Assembly: GCF_030160295.1 (NCBI RefSeq)
Contig: NZ_BSOB01000005.1
Location: forward strand, 62,001-126,000
Reading direction: 5' to 3'
From: Dyella acidisoli
GTDB lineage: Bacteria > Pseudomonadota > Gammaproteobacteria > Xanthomonadales > Rhodanobacteraceae
Length of the DNA stretch: 64,000 nt
The notes beneath the pieces are model-generated. The model was given only the letters and a program-made list of their open reading frames with translations. It had not been told where the DNA came from and searched no databases. The position numbers were made by a program, and so were the translations under genes. Positions 1 through 9,370 of the stretch are shown piece by piece (the first letter of the stretch is position 1; the number at the start of each line of letters is the position of its first letter).

Positions 1-204
1 TTTTGCCATTAAAGGAAGCAACATCTTCCATATGGAAGTAAGGCAGTATTGAGACTTCAAAGATTGCGAATGCACTAAATCTTGAGCGCTGGTGGCGCTA
101 GATGTGTCATATGAAAACAACGACACCAAGAGTGATGTGGCCAGAAGTGCAGTCTTTAACTTTCGCATGTCTTCCCTAAAGTTATGGCAATACAAAGCGA
201 CCAT

Positions 205-228
205 GTCCGCTTCGGTTCGGAAGCGGGC
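205..228. repeat. GTCCGC hairpin repeat, copy 1
   Basis: Short inverted repeat with arms GTCCGCTT and AAGCGGGC around an 8-base loop, just past the 3' end of the reverse-strand gene that stops at 234. Related GTCCGC/GCGGAC hairpins occur at 992-1017 and 49132-49153, so this looks like one member of a dispersed family. Here it could also act as a weak transcription stop. It has no T-tract in the gene's direction. Confidence 0.45.
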
Positions 229-233
229 ATTAT

Positions 234-926
234 TCACCCTTGATGAAAGTTAATCTCGATGTCTTGCGTCGATGGATACCACCACATGGCGGACGTACGG
301 TAGGGTATGTTGGCGGCCTTACATTCCATTGAAAGCGGCGGAGAAATCCCGTTTTCAATATGTACCAACGTGCAGCGCTCATCAAGCACACCGTCAGGAC
401 TTTGCCCCGGCTTAAGCGGCGGAGAATTTATCGGAGTCAGATTCGCTCCATTGACGAATGCCAACTCATAACCTTGGATATCAGACCCCTTCGCGATTAC
501 CCCGCGAAACTCCCAAAGGCAGCGCCCAGGAAGCACAGCATCGACGGCGACACGAGTCCTGTAACGAAGGCCGTCCATGCCAAGCTTTAGAGGCACGGTT
601 ACGCCATATGGCTCACGCGTGCCAACCCAAATGGTTTGCCTTGTGAAATCCGAACACGCGGGATTTGTGGCCACAAATCTTTCATAAAGGCTTACCTTGA
701 TCGAAGAGTCGATCTGCCCGTGAACGAGAAATAGATACTTGGGATTTGGATTAGGCTTTGGATAATCCGCGCCACCTGGCGGAATCTCTCTTGCTTCTAT
801 TGGAAGAAATATGAAGCACAAAAGCAGTAAGAGAAAACTCGTTACCTGATGCTTTGTAGCAAATCGCGGACCATATTTTTGTTTCTTTGATCCAACTGAC
901 GACTTCATGCAACATTTGCGCTTCAT
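234..926 (-). CDS. Hypothetical secreted or membrane-anchored protein
   Basis: I do not recognise a family. From the chosen start the protein is 230 residues. A basic, Cys- and Lys-rich head of about 28 residues is followed by a hydrophobic stretch (FLLLLLCFIFLPIEA) that ends in a signal-peptidase-like site. The rest is soluble, with Pro-rich stretches and three or four Cys that could pair in the periplasm. The start was chosen at 926 because GGAG lies about 7 bases upstream. A longer frame opens at 1040 but has no ribosome site and a low-complexity head. The gene stands alone with no operon partner. Function unknown; secretion is an inference from the hydrophobic segment. Confidence 0.6.
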   Translation of the reverse strand: MKRKCCMKSSVGSKKQKYGPRFATKHQVTSFLLLLLCFIFLPIEAREIPPGGADYPKPNPNPKYLFLVHGQIDSSIKVSLYERFVATNPACSDFTRQTIWVGTREPYGVTVPLKLGMDGLRYRTRVAVDAVLPGRCLWEFRGVIAKGSDIQGYELAFVNGANLTPINSPPLKPGQSPDGVLDERCTLVHIENGISPPLSMECKAANIPYRTSAMWWYPSTQDIEINFHQG

Positions 927-991
927 TTCGAACTCCATGCCACAACTTTTAAATAGTAGAGTATCGATTGCGTCGTCGGCCTCGCCAGCAA

Positions 992-1017
992 GGTCCGCAT
1001 AGGGTCGAAAGCGGACC
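992..1017. repeat. GTCCGC hairpin repeat, copy 2
   Basis: Perfect 7-bp arms GGTCCGC and GCGGACC with a 12-base loop, upstream of the gene starting at 926. It is the same family as the hairpins at 205-228 and 49132-49153. Confidence 0.5.
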
Positions 1018-1120
1018 CGAGACGCCCATCGTCGACGCAAACGCCTCGATTCACTTCTAGCTGTCGCTCAAATCTGCTGCTTGGTCATTTGGCTAAAATC
1101 TAAATCTCACGCCCCCCTCT

Positions 1121-1690
1121 CTAGGGATAGAAGGATTCGCCTCGGTTCAGCATGTCGACGAATTCCTCGATCTTGCGTGCCCGTGTTTCGGGCTTTTTAG
1201 CATTCTGTATCCGAAATAGGATGGCATAGCGGTTGCGGCTGTTCAGTGTTGCAAAAAACGTCCTGGCTTTGGGATTTGCGTCCAGGGCGACCTGCAGGTC
1301 GTCCGGCACCGTTGAGTTGCTGGCGGACGTATAAGCCATTTCCCAGCGACCGTCTTTCTTGGCCTTCTCGATCTCTTGCATGCCTGGCGGACGCATTCTG
1401 CCTGCAGCGATCAGTGCTTCAGCCTTGTCTTTGTTGAGCTTGGACCAGATGCTTTTCGCGGAGCGTCGAGTGAAGCGCTGTAACCAGTATTCCTCGCTCT
1501 CGGCCTGCTTCTGACCATCAATCCAGCCATAGCAGAGAGCGCTCTCCAGCGCTTGTGCGTAAGTCAAGGTCGGTTGTTTGGCGTTCTTCTTCGCTAGGCG
1601 CAGCCATGTCCCGGTCGAAGCACCTTCGTTTTTTGCCAACCAGGTTTCCCATTCATTCTGGGTAGCAAATGTTAGATGCGATTCAGTCAT
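1121..1690 (-). CDS. YdeI/OmpD-associated family protein
   Basis: A 189-residue soluble protein of the YdeI/OmpD-associated family. The N-terminal half has the usual block in which a WL-[KR]-xx-K-N segment leads to ALCYGWIDGQ, then a basic FTRRSAKSIWSKLN stretch. The C-terminal half carries the helical region with FFATLNSRNRYAILFRI and ends near Pro-Tyr-Phe. Members have been linked to bacteriocin or polymyxin tolerance, but their biochemical role is not settled. The start at 1690 begins right at the conserved domain (MTESHLTF). An upstream extension to 1861 is open but not family-like; AGGGGAG lies about 13 bases before 1690, a rather long spacing. It is a single gene in its region. The family call is firm, the function is not. 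Confidence 0.8.
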   Translation of the reverse strand: MTESHLTFATQNEWETWLAKNEGASTGTWLRLAKKNAKQPTLTYAQALESALCYGWIDGQKQAESEEYWLQRFTRRSAKSIWSKLNKDKAEALIAAGRMRPPGMQEIEKAKKDGRWEMAYTSASNSTVPDDLQVALDANPKARTFFATLNSRNRYAILFRIQNAKKPETRARKIEEFVDMLNRGESFYP

Positions 1691-2558
1691 GACAATGAGC
1701 TCACTCCCCTGAGAGCGGCAGTACACAATTAATGCGTCGCCGAGAAAAGATATTTGTGTAGGTGACCGTAGCAGGTCATTTGCTGCGAGCAAACGTGCCA
1801 GAACGTAGTGACCGAACGCTGTGACCATCCAGGGTTGACAGATTGCCTCGTCCTCCACCACGCGCCGAACATACGGCCACTCCGCTCAGCATCATTCTCG
1901 TCGGGACGCTCGGCTCAGGAAAATCTGAGTAACGCTTCCTTCCTGCATCTGTTTCAACGGCTTTTTTGACACCCAAAAGCGAAATTTACTGCTCTCATGA
2001 TCTACAGAATAAATAGCCAGTGCGTGAGTTGAATAAAATCAGGGGAAAGTGATGAAGGCATACAAGTTTCGATCGTCTGGCCAACTTTCGTTGGACTGCT
2101 GTGATGATGAGTAAGCGTTACTCGCACGCGCGATAAATCTTCCTCGTCGCAATCAGGGAGCGTTATCGCGGATAGCGCAGAAAAAGATTTTATTCCTGCT
2201 GGCATTCCACTCAGTTGGACAAACCACGGCACTCGACTGCCTCAACATCCCTTCGGTCGGACCCGCAAATCGGGCAAGCACTCTTCGCGCAGCCGGCGTG
2301 ATGTGCCGTTTGCGGAGGAGGGTGTGACCAGTGGGCACCTAAATTCCAGTCGTTGTCATGGTTAATTGGCGGCAAATCTTCACAATTGGTGCGTCGCATC
2401 ATATTTAGCCAAGTTTGTCGCTATGCTTATTAATAAAATACATATTTATCAATTTAATACATATCTTATGTACTGTTAATTATTGATGCTGTGTCGCAAG
2501 TTGACACCGGTGACAATGATCCGCAATCTGATGCCCGTTCCCGGTGCGGGGAGGCACA
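1691..2558. other. Intergenic stretch with no convincing gene
   Basis: About 870 bases without a supportable gene. Open frames here are short and lack ribosome sites. The last 150 bases (about 2400-2480) turn strongly A/T-rich compared with everything around them, with several TATTTA/TTAATA runs. That is the likely promoter region of the kinase gene starting at 2559. I see no clear operator palindrome. Confidence 0.5.
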
Positions 2559-3623
2559 GTGAACGCAGTCATCGACCTTCTGGATCGACCAGCGAGTGTC
2601 CCGACGATGCCGTTTTTGGCGGCGGATGTCGGTGGGACGTATGCGCGTGTTGCATTGGTCCGGACCTCGCAAGATGAGGGGCATGAGATCGAGGTGCTTG
2701 CTTATCGCAAGTTCGCGTGTGCGGACTTCCGAGGGCTGGCGGAACTGTTGCAGACATTCGTCGATGTCGATGCGCGGACCCCGGTACGGCACTGCGTAAT
2801 CGCTTGTGCTGGTCAGGTCATCGGCAACGAGGTCTTGCACGACAACTCCGCTTGGCCCATCCACTTGTCGCAGCTGCGTCAGGCGTTGGCTCTGGACGAT
2901 ATTGGCGTCCTCAATGACTTCGAAGCGCTGGGATACGCGCTCGACTACCACGCGGACAGCAGCGCTCGTCTTCTTTGCGGGCCAGACACGCGGGTCGATG
3001 GCCCCGCGTTGGTGATTGGCCCAGGAACAGGCCTTGGCGCAGCAGTACGTCTGCCTTGCACTGCGGGTGATCACGTGCTGACGACGGAAGCCGGTCAGAT
3101 GGATTTCGCGCCGAATTCGATTCGCGAACGCGAGGTGCTCGCACACTTGGCGCCGAATGGTGGCTACGTGGCGTACGAACACATTGTGTCAGGCCCCGGT
3201 CTGCTGACCTTGTATTCGGCGCTGTGCACGTTGCGCGGCGAAACACCAAAACTTTCAACGCCTGAGGCCGTGACCGACGCAGCTGTGACGTGCAGTGATG
3301 CGCAAGCGGTGGAGGCCGTGGAAATCTTTTGTGCGTCGCTGGGAAATTTTGCTGGCAGCCTTGCCATGACGTTCATGACGCTGGGCGGTGTGTATTTGGC
3401 CGGCGGCTTTCTGTATTCGCTGTTCGCCTTGCTCGAACGCAGCGCTTTCAAAGAACGATTTCTGCACGGGCGCAGTGCGCGCGCGTTTCTGTCGCGGGTT
3501 CCAGTGTGGGTAACGGAGCACGGTCGCAAAGGTGTATTGGGGGCAGCCAAGTGGTATCTCCGGCGCGGTCTGTCTGGAGACGCGAAGTCGAGTCATTTTT
3601 CCGCGGCCGGGTTGACCCGATGA
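2559..3623 (+). CDS. glk: Glucokinase-family sugar kinase (non-ROK)
   Basis: ATP-dependent hexokinase of the bacterial glucokinase family, about 354 residues. The first phosphate loop is ADVGGTYARVAL near residue 18. NDFEALGYAL carries the substrate Asn-Asp, IGPGTGLGAA is the adenosine/phosphate segment, and YEHIVSGPGL supplies the later Glu. An oddity: the block that is E-G-G-H in E. coli Glk reads E-A-G-Q here (TEAGQMDFAP), so the His that contacts the sugar is Gln. That may mean another sugar such as an amino sugar, since glucokinase-like GlcNAc kinases exist in Xanthomonas. GTG at 2559 was chosen because GGGGAGG lies 4 bases upstream. It heads the locus with the TonB receptor and GH2 enzyme. 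Confidence 0.85.
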   Translation: MNAVIDLLDRPASVPTMPFLAADVGGTYARVALVRTSQDEGHEIEVLAYRKFACADFRGLAELLQTFVDVDARTPVRHCVIACAGQVIGNEVLHDNSAWPIHLSQLRQALALDDIGVLNDFEALGYALDYHADSSARLLCGPDTRVDGPALVIGPGTGLGAAVRLPCTAGDHVLTTEAGQMDFAPNSIREREVLAHLAPNGGYVAYEHIVSGPGLLTLYSALCTLRGETPKLSTPEAVTDAAVTCSDAQAVEAVEIFCASLGNFAGSLAMTFMTLGGVYLAGGFLYSLFALLERSAFKERFLHGRSARAFLSRVPVWVTEHGRKGVLGAAKWYLRRGLSGDAKSSHFSAAGLTR

Positions 3624-3727
3624 ATCGCATGACGGCATCGGCGCCAAAAAATTTTGAGCAACCCAGGGGAGGGTTGCATCAATGTTCCGAGCTTAACGTC
3701 AACGTCGCTGCAGTTTCGAAGCGAATT

Positions 3728-3845
3728 GTCATTCCGGCGCAGGCCGGAATCCAGTCAAGAATGATGTGCGAAGCACACGAAATAAGGGTTTTGTGTGCTT
3801 CGCACGACGTATTCAAACTGGATTCCGGCCTGCGCCGGAATGACG
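3728..3845. repeat. REP-like double hairpin element
   Basis: Long inverted repeat. The left arm GTCATTCCGGCGCAGGCCGG and its complement at the right end (3818-3845) bracket a second inner inverted repeat of GTGCGAAGCACAC / GTGTGCTTCGCAC. The whole could fold into one long stem. It is a member of the window's main REP family (other copies near 7.5, 7.6, 13.3, 22.0, 23.15, 24.1 and 40.3 kb). It sits between the kinase and TonB receptor genes, where such elements often modulate mRNA ends. Confidence 0.8.
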
Positions 3846-4094
3846 GATCGCTCTGAAACAGCGTTGATGCGGGCATTAAGTTCGGAGCGTTGAGGGGGGG
3901 CACGAGTGAACTACCGACGCGAATCACCCGCTCGGCAAATAGGTAATACGTGGAATAGGCATTTCGCAGGGGAAACACGGAGTGGGAGCGGTCGTGGCAC
4001 GCAGGTGCCACGGTTGGATCGGCATTACAACGATACGCCACGCAACAGACGACACCTGGGTGCACGCGTTGAAGACAATCAAGAGGTAAGGCTC

Positions 4095-7000
4095 ATGTAC
4101 ACGTTACATCGCAAGCACCCCTTGTCATTTGCCATATCGATGTCTTTGCTCGCCGTTGTGGCGACATCAGCCATGGCGTCGCAGCCTACGGGTGCTCAGG
4201 CGGCGCAAGCCACCGCATCCCAAGACGCAACGGCAACGCCGTCGCCTGATGCGAAGAAAACCAAGCCTGGCGCCAACGCTACAGATACAGATGCGGAGGC
4301 CAAGAAAAAGGCGGCCACGTTGGCTGCCGTCAACGTTGTCGGTGTGCGTGCATCGCAGATGCGTGCGATCGAAACGAAGCGCGACGCTGCGAACATCCAA
4401 GACAGCATCACGGCGGAGAGCATCGGCCAATTGCCCGATGTAACCATCACCGACGCACTGCAGCGCGTTACCGGCGTGCAAATCAACCGCGATGCAGGCG
4501 TAGGTACCACGGTGGACGTACGTGGTCTGCCCGAAGTCGGCACCATGTTGAACGGTGAGTCATTCATCACCGCGGACCAGATCGACTCACAACAACCCGA
4601 CTTCACCATGCTGCCCGCCACGCTGTTCCATAGCGTGGATGTCATCAAGTCGCCCCAAGCGAGCACGACCGACGGTGGCATTAGCGGTGCGCTCGATCTG
4701 CATACCTATCGGCCGTGGGATTTGCCGAGCGGATTCACCTACAGTTATTCCGCCGATGGAGAACGTGGCCGCACCAGCAATCAATGGGGGCCGGAGGCAA
4801 ACGGCCTTATCTCGTACAACGACCACGGTCGCTGGGGTTTTCTGGTTTCCGCCGATTATTCCGACACCACGCGAACGAACTCGAGCGAAGGCCTGGACCA
4901 ATATGGTGTGGTGCTCAACGGCGAGAATGCAGCCAGCGCAGGCAGCTACAACGGTTTTCTGACAGCGTGGAATGGTGCGCCGATTCCTTCCCGCATCGTG
5001 CAGAATCCCGACGGCAGCGTCGACGTGAACGGCGATGGAAAATCCAACGGCGTGTTCATGGGTAGCCAGGACATCAGCCTGTACGACATCACTACCGAGC
5101 GTAAGCGCAAGTCCGGCAATGCCTCTTTCCAGATGGATCTTGGCAGCGGGCTTACCTTCACCAGTGATTACTTTTACGCGCACCAGGCCGAGTTCGTTCG
5201 CAACGTCGGTATCCAGTTCAACTCCACCAACTGGCAGGGCGCGACGTACGTGCCGTTGCAATCGCGCAACACGGGTAGCCCTATTGCCGGTCAGTACGCC
5301 ACACCGGAACCGGGTTGGGCCGGCAGCCAGTTGTACACCACGCAGGTCTATGAAAAGTGGCCGGGCGACGTCGAATCGTTCTCGCAAATCACGCGGAAGG
5401 AATCCTATGCGCAGAACTTCAATATGCAGCTGGATTTCGACAATGGCGGGCCGTTCACTGGAAGTGTGCGCGGCATTCGCGATACAGCACGACAATCTCT
5501 GGTCGAAACCGACATCAATATTTCCGATTCCGATGGTGGCCTGTGGCCCAACGTGCTGATGCCTGGCGTCCCGGCTAATGCCGTACCGTATGGCACCTTC
5601 ATCTATCCCAGCCAACTCGGCGGAAACCGCGTATTCAATGCCAATGGCACCCCACAGAACACGGTGCCGATCATCGCGAATTTCACCGGCCGCTACCTCA
5701 CGGTCGGCATGCCTGGATCGCTCGCCAGTCAATTTGCCAACACCGACGGCTGGACGATGAAGACGCTGGAATCCTCCGGCGACTACGATCGCTCAGTCGG
5801 GCTCAACGTGCTGCGCTTTGATGGCCATTACGATTTCGGCGATGGCATCAAACTCGACTTCGGCGTGCGCAACAACATTCGTAGCGCCAACAACGTCGGG
5901 TTCACCTTGGAGACCCCGGTGTACGCCGGCATCGGTGCCAGCGATCCGAACGGTTGCCTGGTGCGTTATGTGGGTGCCGACGTGGTGCTCAATAGCGGTT
6001 CGTGTACGGCAGGCAATGCGCTGGGCTACTTCCGCGCCGGCCCCTTGTCAGCACAGCAGTTACCGAACACGCCGGCGCCGCTGGCCAATAACTGGAAGGA
6101 GTACGCCAACCTGCTCGGATCGGGCATCACCTTCTGGGCCATCGATCCGAATGCGATGAACGACCCAGAGAGCTACTGGAAGTCGCTTTATCCCGATACC
6201 ACGCGGGTGGGTGAGCCAGGCACCACCTGGGCCGTGGGGGTGAAGGAAACGTCGGGCTACGCGCAGGGCGATATCGAGGGCATGCTCGGCGACATGCCGT
6301 ACAGCGGCAATGTCGGTGTGCGCGTGATCCGCACCAACCTGGATGTCACCCAGCATTTGACCGGTGCGCCGGGTGCGTACGGTGATGAGCCCGCCGATGC
6401 TGGAACCCAGGTCACCCGGCGTGAATACCGTGACATCCTGCCGGCACTCAACTTCGCGCTGGACCTCACCGATGCTCTGAAGCTTCGTCTCGCGTATTCG
6501 AAGAACATGATGCCGCTCAACCTCAGTCAGTGGGGCGGCGGCCTGCAGTTGAACTATTCGCTGGAGGAAACGCCACAAGGCCCGTTGTTCCGCGTTTCGC
6601 AAGGTACGTCGACCGGCAATCCGAACCTCAAGCCGTGGCGTTCCACGAACTTCGGCGCATCGCTTGAGTACTACATCAACCCCACCAGCATGATCAGCCT
6701 CGCAGGGTTCCGCATCAACGTGGCGAGCTTCATCAAGAGCGGCAGCGTTATCAATTGCACGTTGCCGGATGAGGATGGTGTCGTTCGTGATCATTGCATC
6801 ACGATCACCGAGCCGGTGCAGGGTAGCGGCAACAGCATCCAGGGTGCGGAATTCGATTACCGCCAGGGCTTCACATTCCTGCCTGGCATCCTGTCCAAGA
6901 CCGGCATCGAAATCAACGCCACCTATGCACCGAGCAACACGGGAGAAAGGGATCTGTCCGGGAGCAAGATTCCGTTCCAGGACAATTCGACCCAGTCAGG

Positions 7001-7301
7001 GAATCTCATCCTGTGGTACCAGAGCGATCGATTCCAGGCACGCGTCGCGTACAACTACCGTTCCCGGCGCGCGGTGTCGGAAGACGTCGGCGGCATCACG
7101 GGCATGGAGATGTACGAGGCGCCGCAGAAGTATCTCGATGCATCGGTGTCGTACAAGATCAGCAAATATGCGGAGGTGTTCGTGGATGGCACCAACCTTA
7201 CCAACGAGTATCAGCGGTATTACTTGGTGTGGCCTGATCAACCGGCGCACTCGAACTTCTCGGAGCGGATGTTTATGGTTGGTGTGCGGGGGCAGTGGTG
7301 A
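4095..7301 (+). CDS. TonB-dependent receptor (Xanthomonas/Caulobacter type)
   Basis: Outer-membrane active importer of about 1068 residues. It has a signal peptide (MYTLHRKHPLSFAISM... cleaved near AMASQ), then an Ala/Lys/Thr-rich linker of about 50 residues and a TonB-box-like segment (TLAAVNVVG). A plug domain follows (DSITAESIGQLPDVTITDAL, then VDVRGLPE, IKSPQAS and GGISGALDL), and then a 22-strand-type barrel ending in Trp, as outer-membrane proteins do. The motif GNPNLKPW is typical near the barrel's end. Start 4095 is preceded by AAGAGG. An open frame extends upstream to 3906 but lacks signal-peptide character. Placed between a sugar kinase and a glycosidase, it probably imports the oligosaccharide of this locus. 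The exact ligand cannot be read from sequence. Confidence 0.92.
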   Translation: MYTLHRKHPLSFAISMSLLAVVATSAMASQPTGAQAAQATASQDATATPSPDAKKTKPGANATDTDAEAKKKAATLAAVNVVGVRASQMRAIETKRDAANIQDSITAESIGQLPDVTITDALQRVTGVQINRDAGVGTTVDVRGLPEVGTMLNGESFITADQIDSQQPDFTMLPATLFHSVDVIKSPQASTTDGGISGALDLHTYRPWDLPSGFTYSYSADGERGRTSNQWGPEANGLISYNDHGRWGFLVSADYSDTTRTNSSEGLDQYGVVLNGENAASAGSYNGFLTAWNGAPIPSRIVQNPDGSVDVNGDGKSNGVFMGSQDISLYDITTERKRKSGNASFQMDLGSGLTFTSDYFYAHQAEFVRNVGIQFNSTNWQGATYVPLQSRNTGSPIAGQYATPEPGWAGSQLYTTQVYEKWPGDVESFSQITRKESYAQNFNMQLDFDNGGPFTGSVRGIRDTARQSLVETDINISDSDGGLWPNVLMPGVPANAVPYGTFIYPSQLGGNRVFNANGTPQNTVPIIANFTGRYLTVGMPGSLASQFANTDGWTMKTLESSGDYDRSVGLNVLRFDGHYDFGDGIKLDFGVRNNIRSANNVGFTLETPVYAGIGASDPNGCLVRYVGADVVLNSGSCTAGNALGYFRAGPLSAQQLPNTPAPLANNWKEYANLLGSGITFWAIDPNAMNDPESYWKSLYPDTTRVGEPGTTWAVGVKETSGYAQGDIEGMLGDMPYSGNVGVRVIRTNLDVTQHLTGAPGAYGDEPADAGTQVTRREYRDILPALNFALDLTDALKLRLAYSKNMMPLNLSQWGGGLQLNYSLEETPQGPLFRVSQGTSTGNPNLKPWRSTNFGASLEYYINPTSMISLAGFRINVASFIKSGSVINCTLPDEDGVVRDHCITITEPVQGSGNSIQGAEFDYRQGFTFLPGILSKTGIEINATYAPSNTGERDLSGSKIPFQDNSTQSGNLILWYQSDRFQARVAYNYRSRRAVSEDVGGITGMEMYEAPQKYLDASVSYKISKYAEVFVDGTNLTNEYQRYYLVWPDQPAHSNFSERMFMVGVRGQW

Positions 7302-7337
7302 TCGCGAAGATGGGTGCTGAACAAGTGCGTGAACCAG

Positions 7338-7378
7338 TCCCCTCTCCCCTTCGGGGAGAGGGTTAGGGTGAGGGGCTG
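7338..7378. repeat. GC-rich hairpin repeat (CTCTCCCC-TTC-GGGGAGAG type)
   Basis: Compact palindrome CCCTCTCCCC-TTC-GGGGAGAGGG followed by GTTAGGGTGAGGGG. This is a well-known intergenic repeat form in xanthomonads and pseudomonads. Lying 37 bases past the receptor stop, it may end that transcript. A related element brackets 9211-9370. Confidence 0.7.
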
Positions 7379-7463
7379 AGCTTGCGAGAAACTCGATGGC
7401 TGCGTGCAAGTTTTGCTCCTTTGGGAAACCAGCATTTTCCGCGCAGGTTCAACATCACTGATT

Positions 7464-7542
7464 CGTCGCCCCGGCGAAGGCCGGGGCCCAGTGACTTTGA
7501 CGATCTTCAAGTCGCTGGGTCCCGGCCTTCGCCGGGACGACG
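7464..7542. repeat. REP-like inverted pair
   Basis: Inverted arms CGTCGCCCCGGCGAAGGCCGG and its near complement ending in CCGGGACGACG, separated by about 20 bases. It is a variant of the window's REP family in which the central GGAAT is replaced by GGGGC/GGGAC. Confidence 0.75.
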
Positions 7543-7610
7543 AGCTATCAAGCATGGCGGCTGTGGGCCATATTCCCCTGGAGAGCCTGTGAAAAAAACA
7601 ATGCTTATGT

Positions 7611-7690
7611 CGTCATTCCCGCGAAAGCGGGAATCCATCTTGCTCTGATGCATCCTTGAAAATGGATACCCGCTTTCGCAGGAATGACGG
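7611..7690. repeat. REP-like 80-bp unit, copy A
   Basis: Inverted arms CGTCATTCCCGCGAAAGCGG and complement, with the loop reading ATCTTGCTCTGATGCATCC. The same loop sequence, with few changes, occurs in the element at 24100-24186. Whole ~80-bp units therefore appear to be copied as units, not only the arms. Confidence 0.8.
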
Positions 7691-7730
7691 CCCTCTGTGA
7701 CCAACCGCATCCGACAACAACAAGGCTGAC

Positions 7731-9119
7731 ATGCACGGTCCCCAAACCACATGCTCCACCCGCGCCGGCAATTTCCACCGCTCCATCGGCCTGTTCTCGG
7801 GAACGGCGATCAACATGACCCAGATGTGTGGCATCGGGCCATTTATCACCATCCCGATCATGGTTGCCACCATGGGTGGACCGCAGGCAGTGATAGGTTG
7901 GATCGCCGGTGCCATCCTCGCGGTAGCCGACGGCATGGTCTGGGCAGAGCTGGGCGCTGCCATGCCCGGCTCCGGCGGAACATACGTCTACCTTCGCGAA
8001 GCCTTCCAATACCGCAGCGGCAAGCTGATGCCGTTCCTGTTTATCTGGACGATGTTGTTGACGATCCCGTTGTTGATGTCGACCGGCATCATCGGCATGG
8101 TCGAGTACCTGGGGTTCTTCTTTCCGCATCTTGGCTGGTGGCCGGTGCATCTCGTCAGCCTGGCATCGACGGGTCTCGTCACGCTGTTGCTGTACCGGCG
8201 AATTGAATCGATCCGCGTGATCACGATCGCGCTATGGGTGATCATGCTGCTCTCTGTTATCGGCGTCTCGGCGGCGGGCTTCTCGGATTTCCATCCAAGC
8301 TTCGCCTTCACCTATCCAGCCGGCGTGTTTGGCGGCCACTTCTTCGTAGGTTTAGGGGCGGGGCTCATCATCGGCATCTACGATTACCTCGGCTATTTCA
8401 CAACCGCCTACATGGGCGACGAGTTGCGCAACCCGGGCCGCACCATGCCAAGCTCCATCATCATCTCGGTGATCGCGATGATGTTCGTGTACCTCACGCT
8501 CAACATCAGCGTGCTTGGCGTAGCACCGTGGCAGGAAATCGCCCAATCGCAATCCGTGGCATCGCTGGTGGTGGAGCGTAGCTGGGGACATATGGCGGCC
8601 TCGGTCATGACGATTCTCATCATCGTGACGGCATTCGCCTCGGTGTTTGCCGGCTTGCTGGGCGGCTCGCGTGTGCCGTTTCAGGCGGCGCACGAAAAGG
8701 TGTTCCTGTCTGTGTTCGGCAAGCTGCACGCGAAACACGGGTTTCCCCACGTGGCATTGCTAACGATGGGCGTGGTGACCGCTATCGGCACGTTCTTCGA
8801 TTTGACCGAAGTCATCAACATGCTGCTGGCTGCAACCATCATCGTGCAGTCCATCGCGCAAATCGCTGCGCTGGTGGTGTTGCGCAAGCGTCAGCCGACG
8901 CTCAATCGGCCGTACAAGCAATGGCTGTATCCCGTACCGTGTGTGATTGCGCTGCTGGGCTGGATCTACGTCTACGTATCGGCGTCCGCGTTGTCGCTGA
9001 TCCTGTCGGGCGCCTGGGTCGTTCTTGGTCTTGTGGTGTTCGCAATCTGGGCCAGAGTCAATCGGTCCTGGCCGTTCGCGCCCGTGGAAATCCGCGAAGC
9101 CTATCTAGGGAACGACTGA
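7731..9119 (+). CDS. APC-superfamily amino acid/amine permease
   Basis: Integral membrane transporter of 462 residues with about 12 hydrophobic segments. The first segment contains the helix-breaking GTAINMTQMCGIGPFITIP motif, followed by MPGSGGTYVYLREAF. Both are hallmarks of the APC amino acid/polyamine/organocation family, and the L-type sub-branch is the nearest in feel. A long polar C-terminus is absent. It would move an amino acid, amine or amino-sugar-like solute across the inner membrane by proton symport or exchange. The start ATG 7731 follows AAGG. It lies between the TonB receptor and GH2 gene. In a polysaccharide locus one expects a sugar permease, so an APC transporter here hints at an amino-group-bearing substrate, which is only an inference. 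Confidence 0.85.
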   Translation: MHGPQTTCSTRAGNFHRSIGLFSGTAINMTQMCGIGPFITIPIMVATMGGPQAVIGWIAGAILAVADGMVWAELGAAMPGSGGTYVYLREAFQYRSGKLMPFLFIWTMLLTIPLLMSTGIIGMVEYLGFFFPHLGWWPVHLVSLASTGLVTLLLYRRIESIRVITIALWVIMLLSVIGVSAAGFSDFHPSFAFTYPAGVFGGHFFVGLGAGLIIGIYDYLGYFTTAYMGDELRNPGRTMPSSIIISVIAMMFVYLTLNISVLGVAPWQEIAQSQSVASLVVERSWGHMAASVMTILIIVTAFASVFAGLLGGSRVPFQAAHEKVFLSVFGKLHAKHGFPHVALLTMGVVTAIGTFFDLTEVINMLLAATIIVQSIAQIAALVVLRKRQPTLNRPYKQWLYPVPCVIALLGWIYVYVSASALSLILSGAWVVLGLVVFAIWARVNRSWPFAPVEIREAYLGND

Positions 9120-9210
9120 CGTCATGCGAATTCTGGCTAAATCCGAATGGCGCTTACTGAAGCGGAGCGCATTGAAACAGGGCGCGCATTTCGATGTCAC
9201 GAAAGACGAT

Positions 9211-9370
9211 TCCCTCCCCTGCGTGCAGGGGAGGGTTAGGGTGGGGTGCGAGCGAAGCGAGCGGCGGAGAGCCAATGTCGCTACAAAACACTTTCTTGGC
9301 TGCACTTGGCTACACGCTAAAGCACAAGCAACCCCACCCCAGCCCTCCCCTACTATCGCAGGGGAGGGGG
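9211..9370. repeat. Paired GC-hairpin element with inverted outer arms
   Basis: Two palindromes, CCCTCCCCTG-CGTG-CAGGGGAGGG at the left and CCCTCCCCTA-CTATCG-CAGGGGAGGG at the right. They lie in opposite orientation (GGTTAGGGTGGGGT versus ACCCCACCCCAGCC), about 100 bases apart. The unit fills the gap between the permease and the GH2 gene, and its right edge supplies the GGGGAGGGG that overlaps the proposed GH2 start. Confidence 0.8.

Noticed and set aside
2211-2402. Cys-rich 63-codon reverse frame in the gap before the kinase
   Set aside because: It has a few Cys-x2-Cys-like spacings but no ribosome site, no upstream promoter sign and no conservation cue.
4587-5732. 381-codon reverse-strand frame inside the TonB receptor gene
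   Set aside because: It is a GC-rich shadow frame with no domain; the forward receptor is intact through it.
7464-7690. CRISPR array from the repeated GGCGAAGGCC units
   Set aside because: The units are inverted pairs with short loops, not direct repeats with regular unique spacers, and no cas gene is near.
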